A DNA stretch of 64,000 nucleotides from Ketobacter sp036337295 (GCA_036337295.1 JAYZEN010000012.1:620001-684000), one strand, 5' to 3'. Counted from the first letter of the stretch, positions 52,220 to 61,534 are shown. The notes: generated from the letters alone by a model not told the origin. Numbers and translations: made by a program.

Positions 52220-53791
52220 TTGTTACACAGCAAGGTTGATAAATTAGCCATAAAGATAGCTAAAAATAATAAAAGTTTCAGCCTGTTATTGGCTGTAGGC
52301 GGGCTCTTTCCGGCTTTTTTCAGTACCTGTGTCCGTGCAGAAACCATAGAAATTTTGTATGAACAGGGTGATAGCGGTGGTTTTGTCACCAGTGATTGGG
52401 TCTGGATACTGTTCTTCCTTTTGGCCGCCTTTGGTGTGGTGTTATGGCTGGTGCGCAGCCATTTCATACAGCTGTTGGCGAATAAGGAGGAGGATCTGGA
52501 CCGGGCGAATATGCGCCTGCACGAAGCCCAGCGCATCGCCCGCATCGGGAGCTGGACGCGTAATTTTGAAACCGGCGAAACTTTTTGGTCCAGTGAAGCC
52601 ATGGCGGTACTGGGGCTGGATGAAAGTGCAGATCACATTCCCCACTATGAAAGCCTGATTCACCCGGATGACCTGGAAAGGGTAACGGAAGTGGTGGCGT
52701 CGGCGTATTTCCAGGGCGGCAGTTATCAGTGTGATCACCGGGTTGTCGGCAAGGACGGGTTTGAGAAGCACATCCGCCTGGCGGGGCAGGTGCTGTTGGG
52801 TGAAGCCAGCAGTCCGGTCCACGAAACCGGCACCGTGCAGGATATTACCGATCGCAAGCTGGCGGAAATGGCATTGCAGCGCAGCGAAGAGCGGATGCGC
52901 TCCATCCTCAATGCCGCTCCCTATCCCATTCTTATTCTGGAACTGGCCGAGGAGTTCCCGGTCCTGTATGCCAATGCCAGTGCCTATAGCCTGTTCGGCC
53001 TCAATGATGCCATCGTCTGCGAGGAGCTGAAATCGAAAGAGTTCTGGTCCGTACCGCAAGACCGCATCACCTTTATAGATACCGTGCAGAGCGATGAAAA
53101 TGTGTTTGAAACGGAAATGGTGATGAAGTCCCAGGGTAACCGTACCTTCTGGGCGTCGCTCACCGGCAGTCAGCTGGAGTTTGGGGGCATCCGATCGATA
53201 TTCATCTCGGTCATGGACATCACCAACCGCAAACGCACCCAGCAGGAGCTGGAGCGCCTGGCGACCACGGACTCCCTGACCGGGGTGTACAACCGCCGCA
53301 GCTTTTTTGAGTTCGCCAATAAGGAACTGCGCCGGGCGGTGCGTTATCAACAGCCACTGGCGTTGTTGATGCTGGATCTGGACCATTTCAAAGCCGTCAA
53401 CGACAGGTATGGCCACCAGGCGGGGGACACCGTGCTGCGGCGCTTTGCCGAGATCCTCAAGCAAAACCTGCGGGAAGAGGATTTGATGGGGCGCATCGGT
53501 GGCGAGGAATTTTGCGCCATTCTGGTGTCCTCGGAAGAGCAGGGCGCCTACCTGGTGGCAGAACGCATTCGCAAGCGCTGGATGGAAGAGACCTTTGATA
53601 TGGAGGAGCGGCCGGTGTCCTTCACCGTCAGTATTGGCATTTCCATCATGCTTAACGAAAGGGAAAGCGTCGAAGACGTCATGGAGCGGGCGGACATCGG
53701 GCTGTATAGCGCGAAACGTTCCGGGCGCAACTGTGTCATCGTTCAGGGGGTTGATGCAGGCACCAACAATCAGGCAGAGCAGTTTCGCTAG
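52220..53791 (+). CDS. PAS-PAS-GGDEF diguanylate cyclase
   Basis: About 523 residues; no ATG fits, so TTG 52220 (GGGAG about 11 nt upstream) is the likely start. A signal-like N-terminus and one further helix (WVWILFFLLAAFGVVLWLV) lead to two PAS domains (about 95-225 and 230-345) and a GGDEF domain. The active site is MGRIGGEEFCAIL, with the inhibitory RxxD site REED in the correct register. It should make c-di-GMP with product inhibition. Confidence 0.85.
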   Translation: MLHSKVDKLAIKIAKNNKSFSLLLAVGGLFPAFFSTCVRAETIEILYEQGDSGGFVTSDWVWILFFLLAAFGVVLWLVRSHFIQLLANKEEDLDRANMRLHEAQRIARIGSWTRNFETGETFWSSEAMAVLGLDESADHIPHYESLIHPDDLERVTEVVASAYFQGGSYQCDHRVVGKDGFEKHIRLAGQVLLGEASSPVHETGTVQDITDRKLAEMALQRSEERMRSILNAAPYPILILELAEEFPVLYANASAYSLFGLNDAIVCEELKSKEFWSVPQDRITFIDTVQSDENVFETEMVMKSQGNRTFWASLTGSQLEFGGIRSIFISVMDITNRKRTQQELERLATTDSLTGVYNRRSFFEFANKELRRAVRYQQPLALLMLDLDHFKAVNDRYGHQAGDTVLRRFAEILKQNLREEDLMGRIGGEEFCAILVSSEEQGAYLVAERIRKRWMEETFDMEERPVSFTVSIGISIMLNERESVEDVMERADIGLYSAKRSGRNCVIVQGVDAGTNNQAEQFR

Positions 53792-53925
53792 CCATGTGTT
53801 AAGTGCAAGAAATTATTGAAGAAAGCACATATGTGTACTTTTATTAGTGTTGACCGGTAGAAATGTGCCCGTCAATGCGGGCGAGTTCAGGGAAACCGAT
53901 AACAATGAGAGGAAGAGGAAACAAT

Positions 53926-54375
53926 ATGAGAGCGCAGAGAGTGCTGTTGATCTGGAGTTTGTTCTTTTGGGGAATCCAGTCGGCCTCCTCGGCCAGCGGC
54001 GAACTCGCGATTATTGTTAATCATTCCAATGACGTCCGTGAAATCAGTGTAGAGGATGTGGCCAGCATCTTTTTGGGAAAAACCCGTCAGTTGCCCGATG
54101 GAACCAAGGTTATTCCATTGGACCAGTTGGAGCGGGAAGGCTTGAAAGAAGAGTTTTATCTTAAGGTGGTTAAAAAGAGTTTGCCCCAGCTGAACTCCTA
54201 TTGGTCACGACTGATCTTCACCGGCCGTGGCCAGCCACCGTTTGCGGTTTCCGGTGACGATGAAGTATTGGAATTTGTTGCTTCCAACCCGAACATGATT
54301 GGTTATGTGGATGTCAGATCGCTGCAGTCGGCACAAAACCTGGCCAACATTAAGGTCCTGTTGACCATTCAATAG
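53926..54375 (+). CDS. PstS-like periplasmic binding protein, short form
   Basis: 149 residues from ATG 53926 (AGAGGAAAC ribosome-binding site, 7 nt spacer). A signal peptide (ending SASSA) is followed by a single PBP-like domain: IIVNHSNDVREISVEDVASIFLGK and LPDGTKVIPLDQ, with NMIGYVDV near the end. These are landmarks of phosphate/PstS-like proteins, but the protein is only half their length. No ABC transporter genes are nearby. It lies between two PAS-GGDEF genes, so it may be a ligand sensor for one of them. Confidence 0.8.
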   Translation: MRAQRVLLIWSLFFWGIQSASSASGELAIIVNHSNDVREISVEDVASIFLGKTRQLPDGTKVIPLDQLEREGLKEEFYLKVVKKSLPQLNSYWSRLIFTGRGQPPFAVSGDDEVLEFVASNPNMIGYVDVRSLQSAQNLANIKVLLTIQ

Positions 54376-54433
54376 AGCGGGCGACACGCAGTATAGGTGC
54401 GCACCCCAGTTACAGTATCAAGGACGAACATCG

Positions 54434-56740
54434 GTGAAAACCAGGGCTGTTGTCATTGTAGGAGCCATATTGGTCAGTGCGCTGCTACTGGCGTTCTGGA
54501 TGAGCCGTACCTTTCAGGAACAACGGGTTGAGACTACCGCACAGCTGCGCTCCACCCTCGACAGTCAGGCACGTATTTCTCTTCTGTTACATCAGCTCGG
54601 ATACTCCGGATTCATACACAACTTCAAGAACTACGTGCTGCGTGGTGAGGAAGCGTATTACAGCGCCACCCTGGATAACCTGAAACGGCTGGAAGTGATG
54701 TTTCAGAACAGCAGGGATGCGTTCAGGGAGGAGCCTTTGGCCAGCCAGGTCAGGCGGATTGAGCGCACCATCAACGAATATCAGTTAAAACTGGAAATCA
54801 CCCGTCAACTGCACAACCAACAGATTCCTGTGCAGGAAATTGATATGAAGGTTCACGTGGATGACGCTGTGGCCGCGGAAGCCTTGCACGGCCTTATCGC
54901 CCAGCTGCAGATCAAGGCGGCTGGGTTGTTGCGCGAGGATGTTCAGCGCGAGCAGCGGCGGGATGACTTTTTTAACCTGATCCTGTTGCTGTGCCTGGTG
55001 TTGACGATCGTGCTTTGTATTGTGTGTGTGGCAGCACTGACCGGTTTGCAGCGGCGGTTGCAGGAACAAACGGATATAACCTCCCGTCAAAAACTGCTGG
55101 ACGCCGCCCCTAATCCTACCCTGGTTGTGGCAGAGAGCGGTGAAATATTGGTGGCAAACCAGGGAGCTGCGCAATTGCTTGAGTGTGATACGCATGCGCT
55201 GGTGGGTCGGCAGGTGGAAGCCTTTGTGCCGGAATCCGACCGGATTGATCATGCTGGCTACCGCAAGCTGTTCTTTAACAGCGCTGGCGCCAGAACCATG
55301 CGCAATCCGGTGAGTATTGCCACTGCCCAGGGCAACAGTAAAAAGGTGGAGGTGCTGATTGGTCTGTATCAGGTGGAGCAGAAGCGCTATGCCATCGTGA
55401 ACCTGATGGATGTCTCCAATGTGGAAAGCATTGAACGCCACGCGATCCAGATGGAACAGCATTTCCGGGTTACATTCGAGTTGGCGCCAGTGGGCATTGC
55501 TCAGGTCAGCCTCGAAGGGCGGTTTATCAAGGTGAACCGGCAATTATCGTCAATATTGGGGTATGAGCGTCTCACCTTGGAGGACATGTCGCTGGATGAT
55601 CTGACGCCGGTGTCAGAACGCAACTCCAACCGGCTGACCCTGAAACGGCTGTTGAGCAATGAAGTGGAACATCTGCGCTTTGAGAAACGGCTGTTGGACA
55701 ATCGCTCGCGCGATGTCTGGGTCACACTTACCATGACGGTGTACCGGGATGAAAGTGGTCGCCCGGAGTACCTGATCGCCATCATCGAAGACATTTCTTA
55801 CCGCAAACAGTACGAAGAGGAGCTGTTGGCGTCGGAAGCCAAGTTCAAGAGTATTGCCAACCATGTTAATGCCGTGGTGTGGATGGCGTCGCCGGGAATA
55901 GAAAAAGTGATGTTTGTCAGCGATCGATACGAAAGCCTGTGGGGGCGTACGATCACCAGTTTGTTGCACGACCCTAAGAGTTTTATGGAATCCATCCTGC
56001 CAGAGGACCGGCCTTTGGTTCAGAGTGAAATTGCCAATCATCGCCAGGGCATCTGGAATGTGAATTACCGGATTCGGGATAAGGAAGGTAAGGTGCGCTA
56101 CATTCATGATGAGGGTGTGCCGGTGCGCTCTGCCAAAGGGGATCTGCTGTTTCTGGTGGGCATGGCGCGGGATGTGACAGACGAACGAATGGCACGGGAA
56201 AAGCTGGAACAAAGCAACCGGCAACTGGAACAGCTGGCCAAATTTGATCCCCTAACCATGGCAGTGCGTCGCCCTTATGCCATCAGCGATCTGGAGGAAA
56301 GCATCGCGCTGTTTCAGCGTTACCAAACCAATGCCAGTCTGATCTTTATTGACCTCAATGATTTCAAAGCGGTGAATGACAGCCATGGTCACGAGGCCGG
56401 GGATCAGGTTTTGATTGAATTCTCCCGGGCTATGCGACAGAACATTCGCCAGACAGATGGTTTCTATCGTTATGCCGGCGATGAGTTCTTGCTGTTATTG
56501 CGGGAAACGGATGTGCGGGAGTCTGCCCGTTTCCTGGAAAAACTGGAAGCGTTGGTCATCGGCACTGAATCAGGAGGTGGTGATCCGCTCCAGGTAACCT
56601 TGTCATTTGGCGCCGTGGCGCTGGGTGAGGTGACGGTGGCGGATGCCAACCATTGGATCCGCCTCGCGGATGATCGAATGTACGCTTACAAAAAGAATCA
56701 CAAAGCCAATCAATTGCCCCGTTCTCGACTAATGGAATAG
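54434..56740 (+). CDS. Multi-PAS membrane diguanylate cyclase (AGDEF variant)
   Basis: 768 residues from GTG 54434. Two membrane helices (near 5-23 and 180-203) flank a periplasmic helical domain containing LGYSGFIHNFKNYVLRG. Three PAS domains follow (about 220-335, 345-460, 467-590), then a GGDEF domain. The signature is AGDEF (FYRYAGDEFLLLL); Ala at the first Gly is seen in some active enzymes. The RxxD site RQTD is in register. Its periplasmic domain could contact the adjacent PstS-like protein. Confidence 0.88.
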   Translation: MKTRAVVIVGAILVSALLLAFWMSRTFQEQRVETTAQLRSTLDSQARISLLLHQLGYSGFIHNFKNYVLRGEEAYYSATLDNLKRLEVMFQNSRDAFREEPLASQVRRIERTINEYQLKLEITRQLHNQQIPVQEIDMKVHVDDAVAAEALHGLIAQLQIKAAGLLREDVQREQRRDDFFNLILLLCLVLTIVLCIVCVAALTGLQRRLQEQTDITSRQKLLDAAPNPTLVVAESGEILVANQGAAQLLECDTHALVGRQVEAFVPESDRIDHAGYRKLFFNSAGARTMRNPVSIATAQGNSKKVEVLIGLYQVEQKRYAIVNLMDVSNVESIERHAIQMEQHFRVTFELAPVGIAQVSLEGRFIKVNRQLSSILGYERLTLEDMSLDDLTPVSERNSNRLTLKRLLSNEVEHLRFEKRLLDNRSRDVWVTLTMTVYRDESGRPEYLIAIIEDISYRKQYEEELLASEAKFKSIANHVNAVVWMASPGIEKVMFVSDRYESLWGRTITSLLHDPKSFMESILPEDRPLVQSEIANHRQGIWNVNYRIRDKEGKVRYIHDEGVPVRSAKGDLLFLVGMARDVTDERMAREKLEQSNRQLEQLAKFDPLTMAVRRPYAISDLEESIALFQRYQTNASLIFIDLNDFKAVNDSHGHEAGDQVLIEFSRAMRQNIRQTDGFYRYAGDEFLLLLRETDVRESARFLEKLEALVIGTESGGGDPLQVTLSFGAVALGEVTVADANHWIRLADDRMYAYKKNHKANQLPRSRLME

Positions 56741-57613
56741 CTGTTTGCAGAGGTCGAGCCAGGCATCGATACTGCTGTTGCGGTATTTCTGGTGATGCAG
56801 GATAAAATAAAATTCCCGTTGCAGATTGCGCTGTGGAATGGGCAGAGGAATCAGGCTGCCCCGGGCGAAGGCCTCTTTCAGCGCCACCCGTGACAGACAG
56901 CCGATGCCGAGTCCCGCCTCCACGGCCCGCTTGATGGCCTCTGTGTGCTGCAACTCCAGCAGCACCTGGAGTTGAGGCAGAATGCCGTGCATGGCCCAAT
57001 CGAAGGTCTGGCGGGTGCCTGACCCCTGTTCCCGTAGAATCCATTGGGCCCGCAACAGGTCCCGGTCGCTCAAGCGCTTTTTGCGGGCATAGGGATGTTG
57101 CGGCGCGCAGAACGCCACTAGCTCGTCTTTCATCCAGGGCATGATGTTCAGGTCCGGGTCCGACAGCTCACCTTCGACCAGGCCCAGGTCCAACTCGAAG
57201 TTTTTTACCTTGCGGGCGATGCTGGCGGTGTTGGCCACGTCCAGCTCCACCCGGGCATTGGGTTTGTCCTGCAAAAAACGGCTCATGATGTGCACCGCCA
57301 GGTAGTTCCCGATGGTGAGGGTGGCACCCACCTTCAAGTGGCCGATGGCGGAGTGTTGCTGGAAGGCCACTTGCAGCTCCTCGGCCTGGCGCAGCAGTGC
57401 TTCGGCCTGTCCACGCAGGGCGTGACCCAGGGCGTTCAGTTGCAGGCGTTTGCCCACCCGGTCAAACAGTTTGATGTCGAACTGGGCTTCCAGTTCGGCC
57501 AGGGCACTGCTGGCGGCGGACTGGGACATGGCCAGGCTGTTGGCAGCCTTGGAAATATTCTCGTAATGGGCGGTGGCGAGGAACACCTGCAATTGGCGGA
57601 GACTGTATTTCAT
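56729..57613 (-). CDS. finR: LysR-family regulator, FinR-like
   Basis: About 294 residues from ATG 57613; an upstream in-frame start at 57658 would overlap the promoter. The HTH is MKYSLRQLQVFLATAHYENISKAANSLAMSQSAAS. The C-terminal co-inducer domain begins VGATLTIGNYLAVHIM. Divergent to fpr across about 100 bp, as finR is to fpr in Pseudomonas, where it activates fpr under oxidative stress. Its 3' end overlaps the AGDEF gene by 12 bp. Confidence 0.85.
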   Translation of the reverse strand: MKYSLRQLQVFLATAHYENISKAANSLAMSQSAASSALAELEAQFDIKLFDRVGKRLQLNALGHALRGQAEALLRQAEELQVAFQQHSAIGHLKVGATLTIGNYLAVHIMSRFLQDKPNARVELDVANTASIARKVKNFELDLGLVEGELSDPDLNIMPWMKDELVAFCAPQHPYARKKRLSDRDLLRAQWILREQGSGTRQTFDWAMHGILPQLQVLLELQHTEAIKRAVEAGLGIGCLSRVALKEAFARGSLIPLPIPQRNLQREFYFILHHQKYRNSSIDAWLDLCKQLFH

Positions 57614-57713
57614 ATCGGTAAAATCGATTAAATATATCAATATTACCCATTTTACCAATAACTGGCCCGGCGTCTATAGTGGTGGCCATATCAACCTGCA
57701 TGGAGTATTTGCT

Positions 57714-58487
57714 ATGGCCAACCTGATCACAGAACGCGTTACCAGTGTCCACCATTGGAACGATACTTTGTTCAGCTTTACCACCAGCCGTGATCCGGGG
57801 TTCCGTTACAAGAATGGTCACTTCACCATGATCGGGTTGCAGAATGAAGGGCGGCCCCTGTTGCGGGCGTACAGTATTGTCAGTGCCAACTATGAGCCGG
57901 AGCTGGAGTTTTTCAGCATCAAGGTGCAGGACGGCCCCCTCACCTCGAAACTGCAGCACTTGCAGGTGGGGGACGAGGTTTTTGTCAGCACCAAGCCCAC
58001 CGGAACCCTGCTTGTGGATCACCTGCTGCCGGGGCGGAACCTGTACCTGCTGAGCACCGGCACCGGACTGGCGCCGTTCATGAGCATCATCAAGGACCCG
58101 GAAGTGTACGAAGCCTACGACAAGGTGATCCTGACCCATGGTGTACGGCACGTGGCAGACCTGGCCTATGAGCAGTACATTCTGGACGAGTTGCCCAACA
58201 ATGAATTCTTTGGTGACGTGGTGCGGGACAAGCTGATTTACTACCCCACGGTCACCCGGGAGTCCTTCCGCAACCAGGGACGACTCACGGATCTGATGGA
58301 AAGTGGCAAGCTGTTCAGTGATATCGGCCTGCCGGAGATCTCGCCGGAGCAGGACCGTTTCATGTTGTGTGGCAGCCCTTCCATGTTGAAAGACACCTGC
58401 CGTATCCTGGATGAGCGGGGCTTTAACGAGGCCCGCCACGGTGACCTGGGCCACTATGTCATTGAACGGGCCTTTGTTGAAAAGTAA
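57714..58487 (+). CDS. fpr: Ferredoxin--NADP+ reductase
   Basis: 257 residues from ATG 57714 (GGAG 9 nt upstream). FAD motif RAYSIVSANYEP, NADPH-binding LLSTGTGLAPFMSII and DRFMLCGSPSMLKD are all present. It transfers electrons between NADPH and ferredoxin or flavodoxin. It is a candidate reductase for the ferredoxin-fused CYP51, which has no local partner. Its last codons and stop (VEK-stop) are the first unit of a tandem repeat. Confidence 0.93.
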   Translation: MANLITERVTSVHHWNDTLFSFTTSRDPGFRYKNGHFTMIGLQNEGRPLLRAYSIVSANYEPELEFFSIKVQDGPLTSKLQHLQVGDEVFVSTKPTGTLLVDHLLPGRNLYLLSTGTGLAPFMSIIKDPEVYEAYDKVILTHGVRHVADLAYEQYILDELPNNEFFGDVVRDKLIYYPTVTRESFRNQGRLTDLMESGKLFSDIGLPEISPEQDRFMLCGSPSMLKDTCRILDERGFNEARHGDLGHYVIERAFVEK

Positions 58488-58540
58488 TGTTGAAAAATAG
58501 GGTTGAAAAGTAAGGTTGAAAAGTAAGGTCGAACGTTAAG
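58476..58540 (+). repeat. Five tandem 13-bp repeats over the fpr stop codon
   Basis: Five units of GTTGAAAAGTAAG or close variants. The first two thirds of unit 1 are the last fpr codons (VEK) and stop. Each unit contains TAA or TAG. The repeat is out of register with codons (13 is not a multiple of 3), so stops fall in all frames. Confidence 0.85.
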
Positions 58541-58569
58541 GGGAAGTAGCCGCCTGGCGACTACTTCCC
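58541..58569. terminator. Hairpin between convergent fpr and the GNAT-hydrolase gene
   Basis: GGGAAGTAG and CTACTTCCC pair perfectly around 11 nt. The right arm includes the stop codon of the minus-strand gene. No U-tract follows on either side, so a terminator is only likely by position. Confidence 0.5.
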
Positions 58570-60135
58570 GCGCCAGTTCAGGCTGTACAGGTCGTGACGC
58601 CGGTCCAGCAGGTTTTTGACCGTGCCGTTGTTGCGGGCCATCATCAGGGTTTCCGGCCTCAAATCCGCAAACGCAATCATTTCCACGTTCGGGGTGGTGT
58701 CGGCGGCGATGCCGTCCCGGGCGAAGGGGAAATCACAGGGCGTCAGGATACAGCTTTGGGCATACTGGATGTCCATGTTGTTCACCTTCGGCAGGTTGCC
58801 CACGTTGCCGGACATCACCACATAAATCTGGTTTTCCACCGCCCGGGCCTGGCAGCAATAGCGCACCCGCAGGTAGCTCTGGCGTTCGTCGGTGCAGAAC
58901 GGCACGAACAGTATGGAGATGCCTTGATCCGTCAGGTGACGGGCCAGCTCCGGGAACTCCGAGTCGTAGCAGATCAGTACGCCAATGGGGCCGCAATCGG
59001 TTTCAATGGCCTTCAGGGTGTTGCCACCTTCGATGTTCCACCAGTATACCTCGTTGGGGGTGGGGTGGATCTTCGGTTGTTCGTGGATGGAGCCATCCCG
59101 CAGGAAGATATAGGCAATGTTTTCCACCCGCCCGTTGGGCATGATGGTGGGGTGGGAGCCGCCGATGATGTTGATGTTGTAGCGGATAGCCATTTCCCGC
59201 AGGGCTTCTTTGAACTGGGGGGTGTATTTGGTGAGGGCTTCCATGGATTCCATGGGGGAGAGCGCCTGATCCTCGATGGACAGCAGTTGCAGGGCGAACA
59301 GTTCCGGGAACACCACAAAATCCCCTTTGTAGTCTGCCACCACATCGACAAAGTATTCCACGATGGAAAGGAATTCCTCAAACGAGTGGACCCGCCGTTG
59401 CATGTACTGCACCGAGCCGATGCGGATGGAGTCCGGTACCCGCCCGCCGTACTTTTTCTTGTTGGACTTGGCTTCCTCGGCGGGCACCTTGGGGTTGCGC
59501 CACATCAGGTGCACTGCGTAACCCAGGGATTGCACATCGGCGTCCAGGTAGTGGGGAATGATGCCGATCACCTCGAAGCCGTTGTGCAACTGGAACGACA
59601 ACACCTGATCCCGCTGTTTCTTCTGCACCACCTGCCCAACGTATTCCTCCACCGAACCGAACTTCTTGAGTCTGTGGGTGAGGCTTGGCAGCCGGCCGCC
59701 GAAGACGATGCCTTTCAGGCCCAGGCTCTGGCAGAGGCGTTTGCGCTCGTTATAGAGCCGTTGTCCCAGGCGATAGCCCCGATATTCCGGGTCCACCGCC
59801 ACTTCCATGCCGTACAGCCAGTCGCCGTCGGGATCATGGCGTGAGGCATAGCCGTTGCCGGTGATTTCGGTCCAGTTGTGGGATTTCAACGCCAGGTCCT
59901 CACTGATGCGGAACGTGGCGCAATAACCCACCACCTTCTCGTTGATGAGGATGACAAACTGGCCTTGGGGAAAGTGATTGATCTGCCCGGTGATCGCCCC
60001 TTCGGAATATCCGTACATGCCGGTGTTGGCATAGACCCTTGAACTGAGATCACAGATGGCGGGAGCATCTTTCAACGTGGCGTTGCGGATGACGATCTGG
60101 CTTTTCGGGTTAGAGAGGCTGTTGTTCGAGGACAT
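58561..60135 (-). CDS. GNAT acetyltransferase / carbon-nitrogen hydrolase fusion
   Basis: 524 residues. The N-terminal GNAT domain (about 14-200) has VDPEYRGYRLGQRLYNERK as its acetyl-CoA loop. The C-terminal nitrilase domain (about 225-500) keeps the Glu-Lys-Cys triad in FVVFPELFAL, QPKIHPTPNEV and GVLICYDSEFPE. This two-domain form is known as a bifunctional GNAT/carbon-nitrogen hydrolase; the substrate is unclear. The start codon and ribosome-binding site are buried in a perfect inverted repeat (see 60131-60176), suggesting translational control. Confidence 0.9.
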   Translation of the reverse strand: MSSNNSLSNPKSQIVIRNATLKDAPAICDLSSRVYANTGMYGYSEGAITGQINHFPQGQFVILINEKVVGYCATFRISEDLALKSHNWTEITGNGYASRHDPDGDWLYGMEVAVDPEYRGYRLGQRLYNERKRLCQSLGLKGIVFGGRLPSLTHRLKKFGSVEEYVGQVVQKKQRDQVLSFQLHNGFEVIGIIPHYLDADVQSLGYAVHLMWRNPKVPAEEAKSNKKKYGGRVPDSIRIGSVQYMQRRVHSFEEFLSIVEYFVDVVADYKGDFVVFPELFALQLLSIEDQALSPMESMEALTKYTPQFKEALREMAIRYNINIIGGSHPTIMPNGRVENIAYIFLRDGSIHEQPKIHPTPNEVYWWNIEGGNTLKAIETDCGPIGVLICYDSEFPELARHLTDQGISILFVPFCTDERQSYLRVRYCCQARAVENQIYVVMSGNVGNLPKVNNMDIQYAQSCILTPCDFPFARDGIAADTTPNVEMIAFADLRPETLMMARNNGTVKNLLDRRHDLYSLNWRGK

Positions 60136-60176
60136 ATACTTCCCTTTGAGTGGCGTAGGTAAGGGAAGTATATGTC
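60131..60176 (-). promoter_or_regulatory. Perfect 15-bp inverted repeat enclosing SD and start codon
   Basis: In the minus-strand mRNA, GACATATACTTCCCT pairs with AGGGAAGTATATGTC around a 16-nt loop. The 3' arm contains the purine-rich ribosome-binding site (AAAGGGAAG) and the ATG of the GNAT-hydrolase gene. When formed, the hairpin hides both. It could act as an RNA switch or thermometer, or be a DNA operator. The plus strand shows five T residues after the repeat, but no plus-strand gene ends there. Confidence 0.75.
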
Positions 60177-60205
60177 TTTTTAAGGTTTAACTCGATGCCC
60201 GGCGG

Positions 60206-61534
60206 CTATTCCTCCAGGGGTTTGATCAACTGGCCGTGGAAGCCGATTTGCTGGGCGGTGGCACAGAATCGGTCGAAGTCGCCCACATCCACATCGCTCT
60301 GCTCCTGCAGTACCAGGGCCTCCACCAGGCAGCCGGGAATGGCCCGGTTGTTCCAGCCCGGCATCCTGGGCCACATGGAGAAATCTTCATGGTGGAGGAC
60401 GATTTTTTCCACCGCAATGTCCAGGGTTTTCATTTCCTGGCGGGTTTCGTAGCTGATGCAGGGGTGGGTGTCATCGGCAATCATGGAGCCGGCGGGAATG
60501 TGGGGCATCAGATCCCGCATGGCATCGCCGTGATGGGTGAGGCCGATGAACAGTTTGCTGCGCTGCAGCATCTCCGGGTTGCCGCTGCGGATGATCTTGC
60601 CGATGGGGGTGTACACCTCTTCCTCTTTTTCATAGCGGGGGTCGAAAGCGATCACCGTGCGGTAAACCCGGGTCAGGTCTTCACACACCATGTTGCCGAT
60701 GCGACCGGCGCCCCCCAGTACCGCGATGATGTCCTCGTTGCGATAGCGGTCCAGTTGCTGCATCTGCCGGCCTACGTCCCAGATCATGTAGCGGGTGCCC
60801 ATGGAGCCGTCCACATAGGGGGCCTTGATCTCCTGGCCGGCTTTCATGACAAAGTTGGGCAGGCGGCCGACCAGCGCCACGGTTTCAATCTCCGGAAACT
60901 CTTCCTGCAGTTGTTCCAGGTAGGTGCGCACCTTGTCGGAATCCTGCGCCAGTTCGTGTTCATAGAATTTGGAAGCCACCATGATGCCGGTTTGGTTGCG
61001 GTTGCGGATGATGCTGCCGATCATCAGGGGCGGAATCAGTTTGGCCATTAACGGTGTATAGTAGGTGCCCACATCTTTTTCATTTCCGTACACAGCAAAA
61101 ATGAAGCTGGGCTTGATCATTTTCAGCAGAGGTTTGCGTAAGATTGTGTTGGTGATCAATACCGCCAGGCGTCGGGTGTTTTTCCAGAAGGTGCGCTTGA
61201 CGGCCACTTTGGCCCGCTGATGCCAGGGGGAGGTACTGATAATACCGGTGAGATCCTGCTCGCTGAACCGGATGTGATCCAGTGCCAGCCCGATCTGGTG
61301 ATCCGATACCCGAACGATGGTGGCGGGCACCGACAGGTTGGACATGCGGTTAAAGGTGACGTTCACCGTCTGCCCCGGTTTCAAGGTAAGTTCGGTGGGT
61401 TTGGAAATGCAGAGGCCGCTCTCAGATACATCCCGGGTTTTGGTGGCCAGCCCGTTGTCATCAAGGCTCACGGACACTGGCGTTTTTATGCTGGTGCGCG
61501 AATGGCGTCGATACTCTCCGTGTAGTGTGCTCAT
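60206..61534 (-). CDS. PilZ domain fused to a Rossmann-fold protein
   Basis: About 442 residues from ATG 61534. An N-terminal PilZ domain has RRHSR (Arg9 and Arg13, RxxxR) and DVSESG (DxSxxG), both c-di-GMP contacts. The rest (about 140-442) has a nucleotide-binding motif AVLGGAGRIGN and resembles NAD(P)-dependent dehydrogenases or epimerases, with FIGLTHHGDAMRDLM later. The family of this half is not recognised. A c-di-GMP-responsive enzyme is a fair inference. It stops 71 bp before the start of the GNAT-hydrolase gene, so the two may be co-transcribed. Confidence 0.82.
   Translation of the reverse strand: MSTLHGEYRRHSRTSIKTPVSVSLDDNGLATKTRDVSESGLCISKPTELTLKPGQTVNVTFNRMSNLSVPATIVRVSDHQIGLALDHIRFSEQDLTGIISTSPWHQRAKVAVKRTFWKNTRRLAVLITNTILRKPLLKMIKPSFIFAVYGNEKDVGTYYTPLMAKLIPPLMIGSIIRNRNQTGIMVASKFYEHELAQDSDKVRTYLEQLQEEFPEIETVALVGRLPNFVMKAGQEIKAPYVDGSMGTRYMIWDVGRQMQQLDRYRNEDIIAVLGGAGRIGNMVCEDLTRVYRTVIAFDPRYEKEEEVYTPIGKIIRSGNPEMLQRSKLFIGLTHHGDAMRDLMPHIPAGSMIADDTHPCISYETRQEMKTLDIAVEKIVLHHEDFSMWPRMPGWNNRAIPGCLVEALVLQEQSDVDVGDFDRFCATAQQIGFHGQLIKPLEE

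Noticed and set aside
58594..59844. A 416-codon open frame opposite the GNAT-hydrolase gene
   Set aside because: Antisense shadow of a clear two-domain enzyme; composition is typical of reverse-strand frames.
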